Below, piece after piece: positions 25,018 to 38,489 of a stretch of DNA of 64,000 bases. The first letter of the stretch is position 1. Each line of letters opens with the position of its first letter. This DNA comes from Sapria himalayana (Eukaryota > Streptophyta > Magnoliopsida > Malpighiales > Rafflesiaceae): contig JAREIK010002646.1 in assembly GCA_029783825.1 (NCBI GenBank), positions 149,138-213,137 of the forward strand. The letters run 5' to 3'. The position numbers and the translations under genes were made by a program. The notes under the pieces are model-generated. The model ran no database searches and was not told the origin of the DNA. It saw only the letters and a list, made by a program, of their open reading frames with translations.

Positions 25018-28000
25018 TTAATTATCGACATTACTATCATCCTCCAATAGATCTTCTGATATTTCGTCTGATTCCGATAGAAGTTCGAACTCATTTTCAG
25101 AAAGAAATTGATCATCTTCAATTTCTATTGTGCAACCATTTGAGTCACATAAATTTTTTGGATCTTCATCTAATTTACAGACTCAATATTATTTATGTCA
25201 TCTTCCTAGAATGTCAGTGCAATATCTAAGTCTGCATTTCTTTGTTGTGATGTTGGTACTTCAAATTTTGATTGAGCTTTAATTTTGCAAATCGCCCACC
25301 TATCTCTGTTATCACGAGATAAACTCGGACATGTACAATAATATTTCTGAGCAGTTTGAACTGCCATAATAAATGACTCATATCGATTATATCTGTGTTT
25401 ATGGTTAACATCCACTATCTTATAATCCGAATGAATCATTGTGCCCACATTTCGTGTAGGATCAAACCACTCGCACTTAAATAATACAATCATGTTATTT
25501 TTGAGTCCATGATACTCCAACTCAATAACTTCTTTTAGTTGACTATAATAATCAATCTCATCTGCAGTATAACCTGAGTCATTAATGAATACACCACTAT
25601 TCAGTATTATTTTAGAAGAACTATGCCCGATTGTGTGAAATTTATATTCATTAATAAAATACACAGGATAGGTTGACACATATCTAAACGAGTTTTTACT
25701 TAGATTTTGAATGAAAATATTGGAATCTCTATTTGAAGTATCAATTGCCTGTGACATAAATTTTAAAAAAATGATATTAACAAATAAATGATACTAATAA
25801 ATTAAATAATTCAAAAATTTAAAACATAATAATTCTCACATAATTTTTTAACCAATTCACAAATTTAGTTTCCAGCATATAATCGATATCATTGCTATAA
25901 ATTACAGGTAGTGGTGTCAACCGGGCCGTGCCGGCCTAGTCCAGCACGAGGCACGGCACGATTCGGCTGTGCATGGGCCGGCCCAGCACGGGAATTTCCC
26001 GTGCCCAGGCTCGTGCCTTGCCCGACCACTACACAATCATGTCGTGTCGTGCTGAGGCCAACTTGGACTCGTGTCATGCCTGGCCCGGTACGGCATTGTG
26101 GCCCATTGGCACTGTACCTTGGCACGATCCAAGAAACTGAATTTTTTAAAAAAAATTAGGGTTATGGGGGCACCGAAACTCTAATTTTTTTAAATTAGGG
26201 TTTCTGCGCACCAAAACCCTCATTTTTTTTAAATTAGGGTTTTGGGCATGCCGAGACCTAAGTTTTTAAAATTAGGTGTTCGACGCGATGGCACGCAGTT
26301 GAACCCCTAATTTTTTTTATATTAGAGGTTCGGCCCGACTGGGCCGAACCCTACGGATTCATTCCATTGGCCCGTGCCAGGCTGACCTCCAGAGAACCAT
26401 GCTGGACCAGGCACAACATGATACAGTAACCATGTCGTGCCTAGCCCAGCACGAAAACATGGCCGGGTCGACTAAAAATGGACCAAGCCGGCCCGTCACA
26501 TCCCGATTGACATCTCTAATTATAGGTTGCCTATATTTTAACTATTCAACATAAATAATGCACAAATATAAAAAGAGAGAAAAAAATGTATATCAATTTT
26601 TAATAATTCTTATTAATGATAAAATTAAACTATGATTGAACCTACATCCATTTTGGGTATACATACTCAATATATGGGGAACCTTCTTCATAAGTAAGTA
26701 AAACATAGCTACGTGTTGCTTTGTACTTTTCATCCGTCATACATTTTTTCATTGCTCTTCCAATTGCTGTTCCAGGGTGCTTTAAGATAGATAGTTTGTC
26801 AATAGAATCATCTTCTACCATCACATGACCTTCATCATTCCACTACACATTTTTATTCTTTGTATTGACATGATCCTCAAAATAATAAGTACAAAATAAT
26901 GATGTTTCTTCTACTAAATATCCATTGCAAATTGAACCTTCAGATTTTACCTTGTTTCTAACATTCAATTTCAACTTACGAAGATACCTACAACCACAAT
27001 GTTAGGTTTCAAGTTATTAAATTACAATATTACTTTATGTACAAAATAATAAAACATAGCAAATTATATGTATTTACCTCTCAAAAGGATACATCCACCT
27101 GTATTGCACTAGTCCTGCTATCCTTGCTTCATATGCCAAATGGACCTGCAAATGCTCCATAGAGTCAAAAAGACTCGGTGGGAATATCTGTTCAAGCTTA
27201 TAAATAATACGTGGAATATCATTCTCCAGCCTGACCATGTCATCTATTTTGATTGTGGTTGTAGTTAGCTGTTTGAAAAATAAACTAAGTTCTGTAAGGA
27301 CCATCCAAACACTTAGGGAAAGTAATTCATGGAATGCAATAGGTATTAATCTCTACATAAATACATGACAGTCATGACTTTTCATTCCAAATAACTTAAG
27401 ATTTTTCATATCCACGCATCTACCCATATTTGACACATATCCATCATAGAATTTACATTTTTACCCCATTCACAGAATATCTGTCTTGCCTTCTTATCAA
27501 GTGTGTAGCAAGCTTTAAATAATTTTCTTGATGTCTCATTCAGTTTCAATCCAGGACATCAATAGTAATCATTTAGTTCTTGTCTCGATTTTAAAGTCTC
27601 TTTTATTTTTCCATCTACATTAAGGATAGTGTTGAAAATATTGTGAAGCATATTTTTTTTAATATGCATTACATCTAAGTTATGACGAATTAAATTGGAC
27701 TTCAAATAGGGAAAGACCCAAAATATACTACTTTTCTTCCAGCCAAATATTTTTCCTATTGGCAAAATATTACTTTCAATAATATTTTTCCAATTATTAT
27801 TGATCCTTTTCAATTACCTTCTTCAAACCCAAACTCTGAATCTATGTCATAATATCATCTCTTGAATGAACTACTGGTGCAACTGTCATCACAGTTTTAT
27901 TTTTTCGAAATGTAGTTCTATTTCTTCGAAATGGATGATTCGTAGGTAGAAACTTATGATGGTTATCAAACCATGATTGTTTACCACTAAATTTGAGAGT

Positions 28001-29362
28001 AAATGGATCAGAATTTATCATGCAATATGGGCATGTGAATCGTCCTACAATACTCCAGCCAGAAAACATTGAATATGCGGCAAAGTCACTTATCGTCCAC
28101 ATAAGGGCTGCCTGCATAATGAAAATTTGCTTCTTTGATACATCTTATGTATTCAGGCCAACATCCCACAAATGATTTAACTCTGCAATAAGATGCTGTA
28201 AGAAAATATCCAGCATGTCTATCGGATTTTTTGGCCCTGGAATCAAAATTGAAAAAAACATATATTGCTCCTTCATACACAACCATGGAGAAAAGTTATA
28301 AGGCGTCACTATGAATGACCATGTTGAATACTGTTGTCCAGATTGCCCAAATTGTTGAAATCTATCAGTGTAGAACCCAATCTCACATTTTGACTTTGTG
28401 TTGCCAAATCTTGATGTATATAATTAAAATGCTTCCAAGAAGGTGAATCTGATGGATGATGCATTACCTCTTCTTCAAGATCATGCTCAGAATGCCACCT
28501 CATATCATTTGTTGTAGCATTTGATGCATATAGTCTCTACAATCGAGGAATTAACAGAAAATAATACATCTCTTAAAGACAACCTTCAATTTTTGTCGCG
28601 TATCTACAACACAAGGTGCCATCTTAAATCAAGGATGATCACAAAACTAACAGCTAATTAAATCATTATCACCACCTCAATATAACATACATCCATTTAA
28701 ACAATAATCAATTTTTTCCACTAGGAGACCCATTTCTCGTACTGACTTTTTAGTGTTGTAAAAGTTGTTAGTGATCAAATTATTATCCGGAACAATCTCT
28801 TTCATTAGTTCTGTCACCTCATCAAATAATTTCTCAGACATATGATTTTCTAACTTAATGCTCGTAAGTCGAGCCACAAGTGACAATTGTGAATGTCTTT
28901 TACAACCAGGCCACAACTCTTTATTCGTAGCTTTAAATATTTCATAAAATTTCTGAGCTTCAGGATTAGGTGATTCATCCATGTAATCCATATTGAAGTC
29001 AGCACCAGCAGCTTCCGTGATCATTCTATGATATTTGTTTGATGATTCTTCATTACAAGCAAATGATTAAGTACCCTCATATTGGTTAATATTCAGAGCC
29101 ATTGTATTGTCCCCATGATAAATCCAAACAATATAATTTGGCACAAAGCCATATTTCGCCAAATGGTATCTTATAGTTTTGCATCATGAAAATGGATATT
29201 CTGACACTTACAATGATTACATGGACACTTATTTTTTTCTCCATCTATCAATCTTGATTGACTACATGCAAAATTGATGAAAGTTTCAAGCCCAGTCAAA
29301 AAATCTTTATTCAAAAATCCATTATTAAACATTTTGTACATCCGCTAATGATTTGAGCTCAT
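25018..29362 (-). pseudogene. TNP2-like CACTA transposase pseudogene, copy C
   Basis: The same gene inside the complete element C: DUF4216 exon at 25206-25757, DUF4218-type region at 26642-27304, Transposase_21 core at about 27560-28560 and N-terminal zinc-binding-like domain at about 29110-29330. It shares all inactivating changes with copies A and B. It therefore cannot supply transposase, and mobility of the family would need an intact relative elsewhere. Confidence 0.85.
25909..26518. mobile_element. hAT-type miniature element, copy C
   Basis: I saw no difference from the copy at 59-668 on reading both through. It lies in the same TNP2 intron, here inside the complete element C. Confidence 0.75.
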
Positions 29363-29631
29363 TTTGCCCTGTTTTATTTACAAAAAATAATGTCATATCA
29401 TTATTTTGAATAAAACATTCTCTTACTTAAAAATAAACAAATAATTAAATAAAATTACTTACAAATAAATATTTAAAAATTAAATATCATGAGTATCGAG
29501 GCAATGCGTCTGCAGAATCTACATGAATAGATAAAGCAATTTTTAGCACGATAAAGATTAATAGATATCATAGTAAAACTATATAAAGGGAGTAAAATAC
29601 AATAATGCACAAGAAAGGACAGTAAAAAAGA

Positions 29632-30046
29632 AAGACATTTAAAGTTTGAAAGAGGTGAGAGAGAAAAAGACAGAGATAGAGAGAAGGTGAGGAGAGAGAG
29701 GGGAAAAGAAATGTGGATATGGGGGAGAGAGAGATAGAGGGAGGGGAGAGGGAGTGAGAAGGAGGGAGAGAGAGGGGGAGAGAAATGGTGAAAGAGAGAG
29801 AGGGAGAGGGGGGAGTGAGGGAGTGAGAGGGGGGAGAGGGAGTGAGAGGGAGGGAGAGAGAGAGAGAGAGAGAGGGAGAAAGAGGGAAAGAGGGGAGAGA
29901 GAGGGTGTGAGAGAGAGGGGGAGAGAGAGAGAGAGAGAACAAGCAAGAAAGAAGAGTGAGAAAGAAAATAACAAGAGAGAGTGTATGACACAAAGAAAAA
30001 GAGGAAGAGAGTGACATAAAGAATTAGAGAGTGAGAGAGAGACACA
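29632..30046. repeat. GA-rich microsatellite tract, unit C
   Basis: Two GA dinucleotides shorter than the unit A and B tracts, in the longest uninterrupted (GA)n run near 29860. Confidence 0.9.
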
Positions 30047-30286
30047 TAGAGAGTTCAGTGTTAGAATGAAAAATTATATAAAAGAAAATAAAATTTCTTC
30101 GGTACAAACCTATCAAATATTACATCTTTTGTTATACAAAAGTTCATATTTGAGCCTGAGGCCCAAGGGCTGGGATTAGGTAAGAGTACAACCATTATTT
30201 GTATTATAGCATATATGAGCCTAATCAACGGGCACTCTCATACTATGTGCTTACATATTGTTGATATTATATCTTTAGCCATTTTA

Positions 30287-31194
30287 TATCAAGTCAGTGC
30301 AACATATTAGTATTATCCCATATATAATTATATGTTAGGATACATATAGTAAATATAGTTTTAAATAGTTACATATAGTTAAACATATAAATATATATAG
30401 ATATATGCATACAAGTAGTTATCAGTAAATATAAATAAATCTATACATAGTTATAAACAATTATATACATTTACATATATGTATACATATATGTATACAT
30501 AATTAAAAATAAAGTTATATTTATTTATATAGAGTTTTTTATAGTTATACAAATAGTTATATATAGTTATACACATATGGTTAAACATTATGTTGTATGT
30601 TTTTATACATATAATTATATATAGTTACATGTGGTTATACATATAGTTACACGTATAGTTAAACTTATATTTATACATGTATGTATATATATTTTTTCAA
30701 ATAATTTCATATATTTATACATATAGTTATGTATAGGTATGGATATACTAAAATACATTTTTTATACTGATATATAAAAATGTATATTAAATATATGTTG
30801 TTAATTATATATTAAATATAGTTATATTTAATGTTGTAGACTGTTATATAGTTATACAAATATTTGTATATAGTTATACAAATATTTATACATAGTTATA
30901 CACATATAATTAAATATAATGTTGTATGTTATTATACATTTAATTATAAATATAGTTACCTATGGTTATACATATAGTTACACATATAGTTATACTTATA
31001 TTTATACAAGTAGTTATTTTATATATGTATACATATAGTTAACTATAGGTATATATATGGTAAAATACATTTTTATATACTAATATATAAAAATATATAT
31101 TAAATATATGTTGTTAATTATAGTTTTAAATATAGTTATGTATAATATTTTAAAGTTATACATGTAGGCAAAGACAATTATATATAGTTATATG
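30287..31194. repeat. AT-rich tandem-like tract, unit C
   Basis: Same tract. Here it is followed by the target-site duplication and body of the ARF retrocopy instead of a TATC array. Confidence 0.8.
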
Positions 31195-31205
31195 TTCTTA
31201 TACCT

Positions 31206-32113
31206 TTGGGATCCAATGGCAAAAAGACACAAAATAGAAAAAAAAAGGTTCGGCTTACAACAAATCAGAACAAAGTAAATGCGGTTTTGTATTTCAGGCG
31301 TGCAATATATAAATATAAATACAATTTGATTTTCCCTAGAAACAGATGATGTCATCCACATAACAGAACAAAACTCAAGAAAAATAGGCAAAAATTAGAT
31401 CCACATCCAGATATGTCAACAAAGTTTGCCTAATAATCCTAAAATTGTTTATGATTTGCTGGCAATGTAATTGGAAAGCCAATCATGACCCTTGTAGAGG
31501 CCCTCGCCATAGGTAGCACAGGTGCTCTGAATGTGCCAATGAAGTTGGAGAAGAGAGTGAAGTCCTAGCTTGTCAGTAATTTCAGCTGCATTCATTGCAT
31601 TGGGAAGATCTTGATTATTGGCAAACACCAGCAAAACTGCATCTCGAAGCTTTTCCTTGTTTAGCATCCTATGCAACTCATCTCTGGCTTCATTTACTCG
31701 ATCTCAGTCATTGTTGTCCACCACTAATATGATACCTTGGGTATTTTGGAAGTAATCCCTCTATAAAGGGTGAATCTTGTCTTGACCCCCAACATCCCTC
31801 ATAGTGAAATTGATGTTTTTGTATTTAACAGTCTCGACATTTAAGATAATAGTAGAAATTGTGGTGACAATTTCACAAAGCTTCAACTTATACAGAATGG
31901 TTGTCTTTTCGCCAGCATCAATACCTAGCATCAAAATCCTAATCTCCTTATTGGAAAACAACCTACTGAACAGCTTTGTGAACGTAAACCCCATTTCTTC
32001 CACTAAATCTCAATCCCTTTGTCGTATGGCTGTAAATTTATCTGATAAGAGAAAAAAAATAATCAATAGACCTCAAGAGATGGTCACCAGAGAGGGAGGT
32101 CAACCTCTATGTC
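31206..32113 (-). mobile_element. ARF1 retrocopy insertion with 11-bp target-site duplication
   Basis: A gene-derived insertion in AT-rich CACTA arm DNA. The same 11 bases, ttcttatacct, flank it at 31195-31205 and 32114-32124. The coding part has no introns, and 5' and 3' untranslated sequence is included, as expected of an mRNA copied by LINE machinery. No poly-A tail remains beyond a short A-run. The first 27 bases of the 3' end (to 31232) are also present at the ends of units A and B, so those units formed after this insertion. Confidence 0.8.
31449..31994 (-). pseudogene. ARF1: ADP-ribosylation factor 1 (ARF1) processed pseudogene
   Basis: Small GTPase of vesicle budding at the Golgi. 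From ATG at 31994 to the stop at 31449 the frame is exactly 181 codons, the usual plant ARF1 length, with no indels. Recognisable parts are the N-terminal myristoylation glycine ([13 protein letters not shown]), the P-loop region 'GIDAGEKT' (family GLDAAGKT), 'DVGGQDK', 'NNQD' (family NKQD) and the C-terminal '[20 protein letters not shown]'. Two nonsense codons interrupt it: at 31761-31763 in place of a Trp, and at about 31704 in place of an Arg (TGA). The P-loop and NKQD changes would also abolish GTP binding. Absence of introns indicates a retrocopy. Confidence 0.93.
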
Positions 32114-32124
32114 TTCTTATACCT

Positions 32125-34500
32125 ATAGTATATATAATAAAAAATAGAGTTATATATAGTTAAACATAAAATTATATATAAATATATTTTTACAAGTAGT
32201 TATATGTAGTTATACATAAATATATACAAATTTATAAATAGATATATAGATTTAATTATATGAATACAAATATGTATACATAGATACAAATATAGTTAAT
32301 ATTTAATTATATAAAGTATTACATAGATATACAAATATTTATATAAAATTATACACATATAGTTATAAATATGTATGTAGTTAAAGATATAGTTATATAT
32401 AATATTTTTATAATTATACGTATAGTAAAATACAATTATATATAGTTATATATTATTATACATATGATATAATTTTGTTAAAAATATAGTTATATAGAAT
32501 TACTCATATAGTTTTAAAATATGATATAGTTTAAAAAATAGTTATATATAGTTATTAATATAGTTAAAAAAATAGTTTACATAGTTTAAATATTAGTTAA
32601 ATTTAATTATTGAGTTTTATATAGTTATACAAATATTTATAAATAGTTATCATATACTATGATAACAACACACTCTAAAATGCTCAATTGAATTATACCA
32701 CTATAGAGAAATAACTTGTATCAACAATCTTTTCTTTTGTCAAATTAATATCATATTTAGTGTGGACCAAAGTCATGGTATATACTAAATATTCTATAAT
32801 CAAATATCTCATAGAAAAGTAAGATGTCAGCCCTAGATTGATTTGATGGATTTTACTATTACAATAGTTTGAACTAGAGATATTAGATAAGAAATGTACA
32901 TATAATCAAAATTGAAAATAGCTTACCAAGACTAGAAAAAGAAGATAGAAGAGTTGTTGAAGAAGATATTAGATATATTTTTTTATTTGAACAAATTATA
33001 GTTTTGAATGAAAATGTAACAGCATGGAATTTAGTATTGAATGACCCTTTTTTATTGCAAGTATTACTCTGATCAAATTTTGAGGCAAAGTGTTATAGAT
33101 GAGACTTATACATCCATATACATTACTATACATTATATATCAGCATACACATTTTTGTGCTTTTGTATATATTCACACATGTTTCTACATTTTCAAAGTA
33201 GTGTGTATATACTTGTATGCATGCATATACTACTGTACACCCACTAAAACACACACATATACCTATAGACGTAATGTATTTTTAAAGTTACACATGAAAC
33301 TATTATATGTGTGTGTGTGTGTAAATGTATTTTAAATTTTTTGATTTTGTAAATTTAATTAAAATAAACTATTAAATAGTGTACACAATTTATAAAATAT
33401 TATAAATTTTTTATATTTAAAACTTATATTTGTGTGTGTGTGCGCGCGCGTGCGTATGTGTGTATGCACGTGTCTGTGTGTCTATGTGGGATGAATATTA
33501 ATGCGTAAAATGAAATTATAAATTAAATATATGAGCTTCTATTATATTCAAATAGTTTTTTTAATATTTATATTAAAATAACTATCATTATATTTATATA
33601 AATAAATGAAATTGACATATATGTAAATTATTTTGGTTTTACAATTATGTTAAAAATGAAAATATAGTTCATAAATAGATAATATTGTTTTTGTTTGTCT
33701 ATATACTTTTTTTATTAAAATATTAATGTCTATGATAAATTTCTACCTATTATTTATTGTTATTAATAAATTTTGATAAACTTCAAAATTCAAACAAATA
33801 TAATGTAGTGCATATAAATACATGTCTTTAATGTTTCAAAAAAAATCAATTATTTCTTTAATTATGTTCAAACAAAACAAATTACCATATAAAAACAAGA
33901 GTAAATTTTTCTACTAGTAATTATTATTTTATTTTATTCAAATTTATAAATGACCATATAAATATCTGAATTTGTTTTTTTAAATATATTTTTTTTACTT
34001 TTTTTTAAATTTAATACATTACAATGTTTTTTTTGTAATTAATAGATACATTTCAAACATTATTTATTTATAATAAATATAACATATTAAATATTATGAG
34101 GTGCAAATTTTATTTTGTAAATAAATTTTATTTTTAAAGTTTTTTCCTTGTAAATTGAAACTACATCACATATATATTTTAGAAATTTTTTAAAATATTT
34201 ATTACACAAACATATTGTTATTTGTATTGAAAATTACAAAATGAATTTTAACAAATTAACATTTTATTAGAAATCAATTGTAGTTAAAAGATATTAAGTG
34301 AAACAAAAATACAAACCCTAAAAATATTAAATCATAATGATTTATAAAAACATATAAAAATATAATAAAAAAATATTTAAGATTGAAAGAATTAAATTTA
34401 AGTTCCTAAAATATATGGGAAAATGATAAAGATTTATACAATATCCAAAAAAAACATGTATGAATGAGATGAATGATATGAATGGATTTTAAGTTCCTGA
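32125..34500. other. AT-rich CACTA right arm, no gene recognised
   Basis: 32125-32660 resumes the 'tatagttatacata' motif interrupted by the ARF retrocopy. 32660-33040 is less repetitive but has no recognisable frame. 33041-34500 is AT-rich with (TG)n at 33306-33322 and a mixed TG/CG run at 33431-33480. Short open frames here are compositional. Confidence 0.6.
33431..33480. repeat. Alternating purine-pyrimidine TG/CG run
   Basis: 'tgtgtgtgtgtg' runs directly into 'cgcgcgcgtgcg' and further TG steps, about 50 bases of mostly alternating purine-pyrimidine. Such runs can adopt Z-DNA. Confidence 0.7.
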
Positions 34501-35415
34501 AGCATGTAGGTATACATGTCGTAGATGTAGTAATATATATTTTTTCATGTAATTATATATATTTAGACATATGACTATGTATAGGTATTGATGTTGATTA
34601 ATACATTTATATATAGTAATATGTTGATATACATATTGTTTTATATATAAATATATATGTATGTGTGTGTGTTTATGTATATTAAATATATGTTATTATA
34701 TTTATATATAGTTATGTTTATGTATACTATTTTTATAGTTATAGATATAGTAAAATACACTTATATAAGAAATTCAAATTATATCACACATGCATATTGA
34801 TGTATAGTTATGTTTAGATACACTCTTTCAAAATACACTTATGTTAATGTATACTGTTTATGTATATAGTTATGTATATTGATGTAGATATCAAGTCGAC
34901 ATACCTTATACTATTTATATATACTATTTATGTATAGGTATGTATAATAATATAAATAAATACATTTATATATAATAATATGTTGATATACATATTGTTA
35001 AATACATTTAATTATAGTTTTATTTATATGTGTGTGTGTGTGTGTGTGTTAAATATACATTGTTATATTTATATATAGTAATGTCTATGTATACTAATTT
35101 TATAGTTATATAGATATAGTAAAATACACTTATATAAGAAATTCGAATTATATCACACATGCATATTGATGTATAGTTATGTTTAAATACACATATAAAT
35201 AATACTTATGTTTATGTAACTATTTATATATAATTATGTATATTGATATAGAAATCAAGTTAGCAAACCATATACTATTTATGTATCCTATTTATGTATA
35301 CTGTTTATGAATAATGTTTATATATAGTTATGTATTTTAATATAGATAAATAGATTTATATATAGTAATATGTTGATATACATATTGTCAAATACATTTA
35401 TATATAGTTATATAT

Positions 35416-35449
<34 letters not shown>

Positions 35450-35808
35450 GTATTCATGTATGTATGTATGTATATTAAATATACATCATTATATTTATAT
35501 ATTGTTATGTTTATGTATACTATTTTTATAGTTATAGATATATTAAAATATACTTATATAAGAAATTCAATTTTATCACACATGCATATTGATGTATAGT
35601 CATCTTTAAATACATTTATATAAAATACACTTATGTTTATGTATATTGTTTATGCATAGTTATGTATATTGATGTAGGTATCAAGTCGGCATACCTTATA
35701 TTGTTTATGTATACTATTTATATATAGTTATGTATATTAATATAGATAAATATATTTATATATAGTAATATGTTGATATACATATTGTCAAATACATTTA
35801 TATATTGT

Positions 35809-35851
<43 letters not shown>

Positions 35852-37150
35852 ATTAAATATACATCATTATATTTATATATAGTTATGTTTATGCATACTA
35901 TTTTTATAGTTATAGATATAGTAAAATATACTTATTTAAGAAATTCAAATTATATCACACATGCATATTGATGTATAGTTATGTTTAAATACATTTATAT
36001 AAAATACACTTATGTTTGTGTATATTGTTTATGTATAGTTATGTATATTAATGTAGATATCAAGTCGGCATACCTTAAACTATTTATGTATACTATTTAT
36101 TTATAGTTATGTATAATAATATAGATAAATACATTTATATATAGTAATATGTTGATATACATATTGTTAAATACATTTATATATAGTTATATATATATAT
36201 ATATATATATATGCATGTATGTATGTATATTAAATATACATCATTATATTTATATATAGTTATGTTTTATGTATTTTGTTATTATAGTTATAGATATAGT
36301 AAAAACCACTTATATAAGAAATTCGAATTATATCACACATGCATATTGATGTATAATTATGTTTAAATACACTTATATAAAATACACTTATGTTTATGTA
36401 TATTGTTTATGTATAGTTATGTATATTGATGTAGGTATCAAGTTGGCATACCTTATACTATTTATGTATACTATTTATGTATAGTTATGTATATTAATGT
36501 TGATAAATATGTTAATATATAGTAATATGTTGATATACATATTGTTAAATACATTTATATATAGTAATATATCTATTTATATATATGTTAATTAAATATA
36601 CAACATTATATTTATATATAGTTATGTTTATGTATACTATTTTTATAGTAATAGATATAGTAAAATACACTTATATAAGAAATTCGAAATATATCACACA
36701 TGCATATTGATGTATTGTTATGTTTAAATACACTTATATAAAATACACTTATCTTTATGTATATTGTTTATGTATTCTGTTTATATATAGTTATGTATAT
36801 TGATGTAGATATCAAGTCGACATATCTTATACTATTTATTTATACTATTTATATATAGTTATGTATATTAATGTAGATAAATACATTTATATATAGTAAT
36901 ATGTTGATATACATATTGTTAAATACATTTATATATAGTTATATATATCTCTATGTATATTAAATATACGTTGTTATATTTATATATAATTATGATTATG
37001 TATACTATTTTATTTATTTATATATATATAGTAAAATAAACTTATATAAGAAATTCGAATTATATCACACATGCATATTGATGTATAGTTATGTTTAAAT
37101 ACACTTATTTAAAATACACGTATGTTTATGTATACTATTTCTGTATACTG
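34500..37150. repeat. Tandem repeat of about 360-420 bp units (about 7 copies)
   Basis: The landmark 'agaaattcgaattatatcac' recurs at about 34767, 35137, 35560, 35939, 36317, 36677 and 37049, giving spacings of 370, 423, 379, 378, 360 and 372. Each unit also carries 'cacatgcatattgatgtata', a 'tagatatcaagtcggcatac' block in most copies, and a variable (TA)n/(TG)n run. It lies in the right arm of CACTA element C. Confidence 0.85.
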
Positions 37151-37159
37151 TTTATATAT

Positions 37160-37925
37160 AGTTTTGTCGGCATACCTAAGTATATATACTATTTAAATTG
37201 TTGTATAAATGTATACTTGTTATGTAGATATCAAGTCGGCATACCTAAGTATGTATACTAGTTATATATATGTAATACACATGCATATTGATGTATACTA
37301 TTTTTGTAGATATCAAGTCGACATACCTATGTATATATACTATTTATATTGATGTATAAATGTATACTAGTTTTGTAGATATCAAGTCGGTATACCTAAG
37401 TATGTATACTAGTTATGTATAAAATACACATGCATAATGATGTATACTATTTTTTTAGATATCAAGTATTCATACCTAAGTATGTATACTAGTTATGTAG
37501 ATATCAAGTCAGCATACCTAAGTATGTGTACTAGTTATGTAGATATCAAGTCGGCATACCTAAGTATGTATACTAGTTATGTATAAAATACACATGCATA
37601 TTGATGTATACTATTTTTATAGATATCAAGTCGGTATACTTAAGTATGTATACTGTTTGTATTGATGTATAAATGTATACTAGTTATGTAGATATCAAGT
37701 CGGCATACCTAAGTATGTATACTAGTTATGTAGATATCAAGTTGGCATACCTAAGTATGTATACTAATTATGTAAAAAATACACATGCATATTGATGTAT
37801 ACTATTTTGTAGATATCTAGTCGGCATACCTAAGTATGTATACTATTTATATTGATGTATGTATGAATGTTTACTAGTTATGTAAATATCAAGTCGGCAT
37901 ACCTAATTATGTATACTAGTTATGT
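37160..37925. repeat. Short tandem repeat built on 'gatatcaagtcggcatacct'
   Basis: At least ten copies of 'gtagatatcaagtcggcata' plus 'cctaagtatgtatactagtt', spaced about 40-80 bp, from 37212 to 37910. The core is also present once per unit in the longer repeat to the left, so this is a local amplification of part of that unit. Confidence 0.85.
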
Positions 37926-38489
37926 AAAAAATTTATATTTTTATTATATTTCAAGATTTTCAAAATTTGTATTATTTTTTTTAAGTTGTCTATAATCATA
38001 ATATTTTTTTATACCTATAAAAATATTAATATTTATTAGTTTATTCTTTAATTCAAATATTTTTAAAAATATTTTCTATTTTATCATACAATGAATTAAT
38101 TTATATTTATATTAGTAGTAAATTTAATGTATGTTAAATTAATTTTTAAAATATCAAAAAAAAGTTATTAAACTTATTGAATTTATTATTTAATGTTACT
38201 TTAATGCAAATTATTTAGTTTCATAATTAAAAACTTTAGAAAAATTTTTTGTATACTTTTTAAAAAAATTAATACATCATAAAAATAGTTATTTTTAGTC
38301 CTTATTGATATATATATTTTTGTATTTTTATATTTTTAAAATTTTTATTTATAATATCATTTTTTATGATTTTACGAGGAGAATGTATCTTTCAAGCATT
38401 GTTCATCTATAGAACATTAACATACATTTAATAAATAAAATTAAATAAAATAATAAAACTAATAATAAATTAAAAAAAATTAAATAATT
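37926..38489. other. AT-rich spacer, nothing recognised
   Basis: AT-rich with long A and T runs between the minisatellite and the subterminal array. No frame or motif stands out. Confidence 0.6.

Larger units (their letters stand above)
18309..31232. repeat. Tandem unit C (complete, last copy of the array)
   Basis: The last unit. Its right edge does not return to the TATC array: after 'gacacaa' at 31232 the sequence continues into the body of an ARF1 retrocopy. This makes unit C the copy that still has the original right flank. Its GA tract is 4 bases shorter than those of A and B. Confidence 0.95.

Noticed and set aside
1..31232. Direct repeats of 12.9 kb considered as LTRs of a giant retrotransposon
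   Set aside because: They are adjacent head-to-tail copies with no internal gag-pol, primer-binding site or TG..CA ends. Their content is a CACTA element.
33041..33335. Two overlapping 68- and 78-codon frames
   Set aside because: AT- and CA-rich sequence with no domain; frames overlap and the composition is like the surrounding DNA.
37212..37910. Regularly spaced repeat considered as a CRISPR-like array
   Set aside because: The intervals are themselves repeated (tatgtatactag) and there are no unique spacers or cas genes. It is a plant minisatellite.
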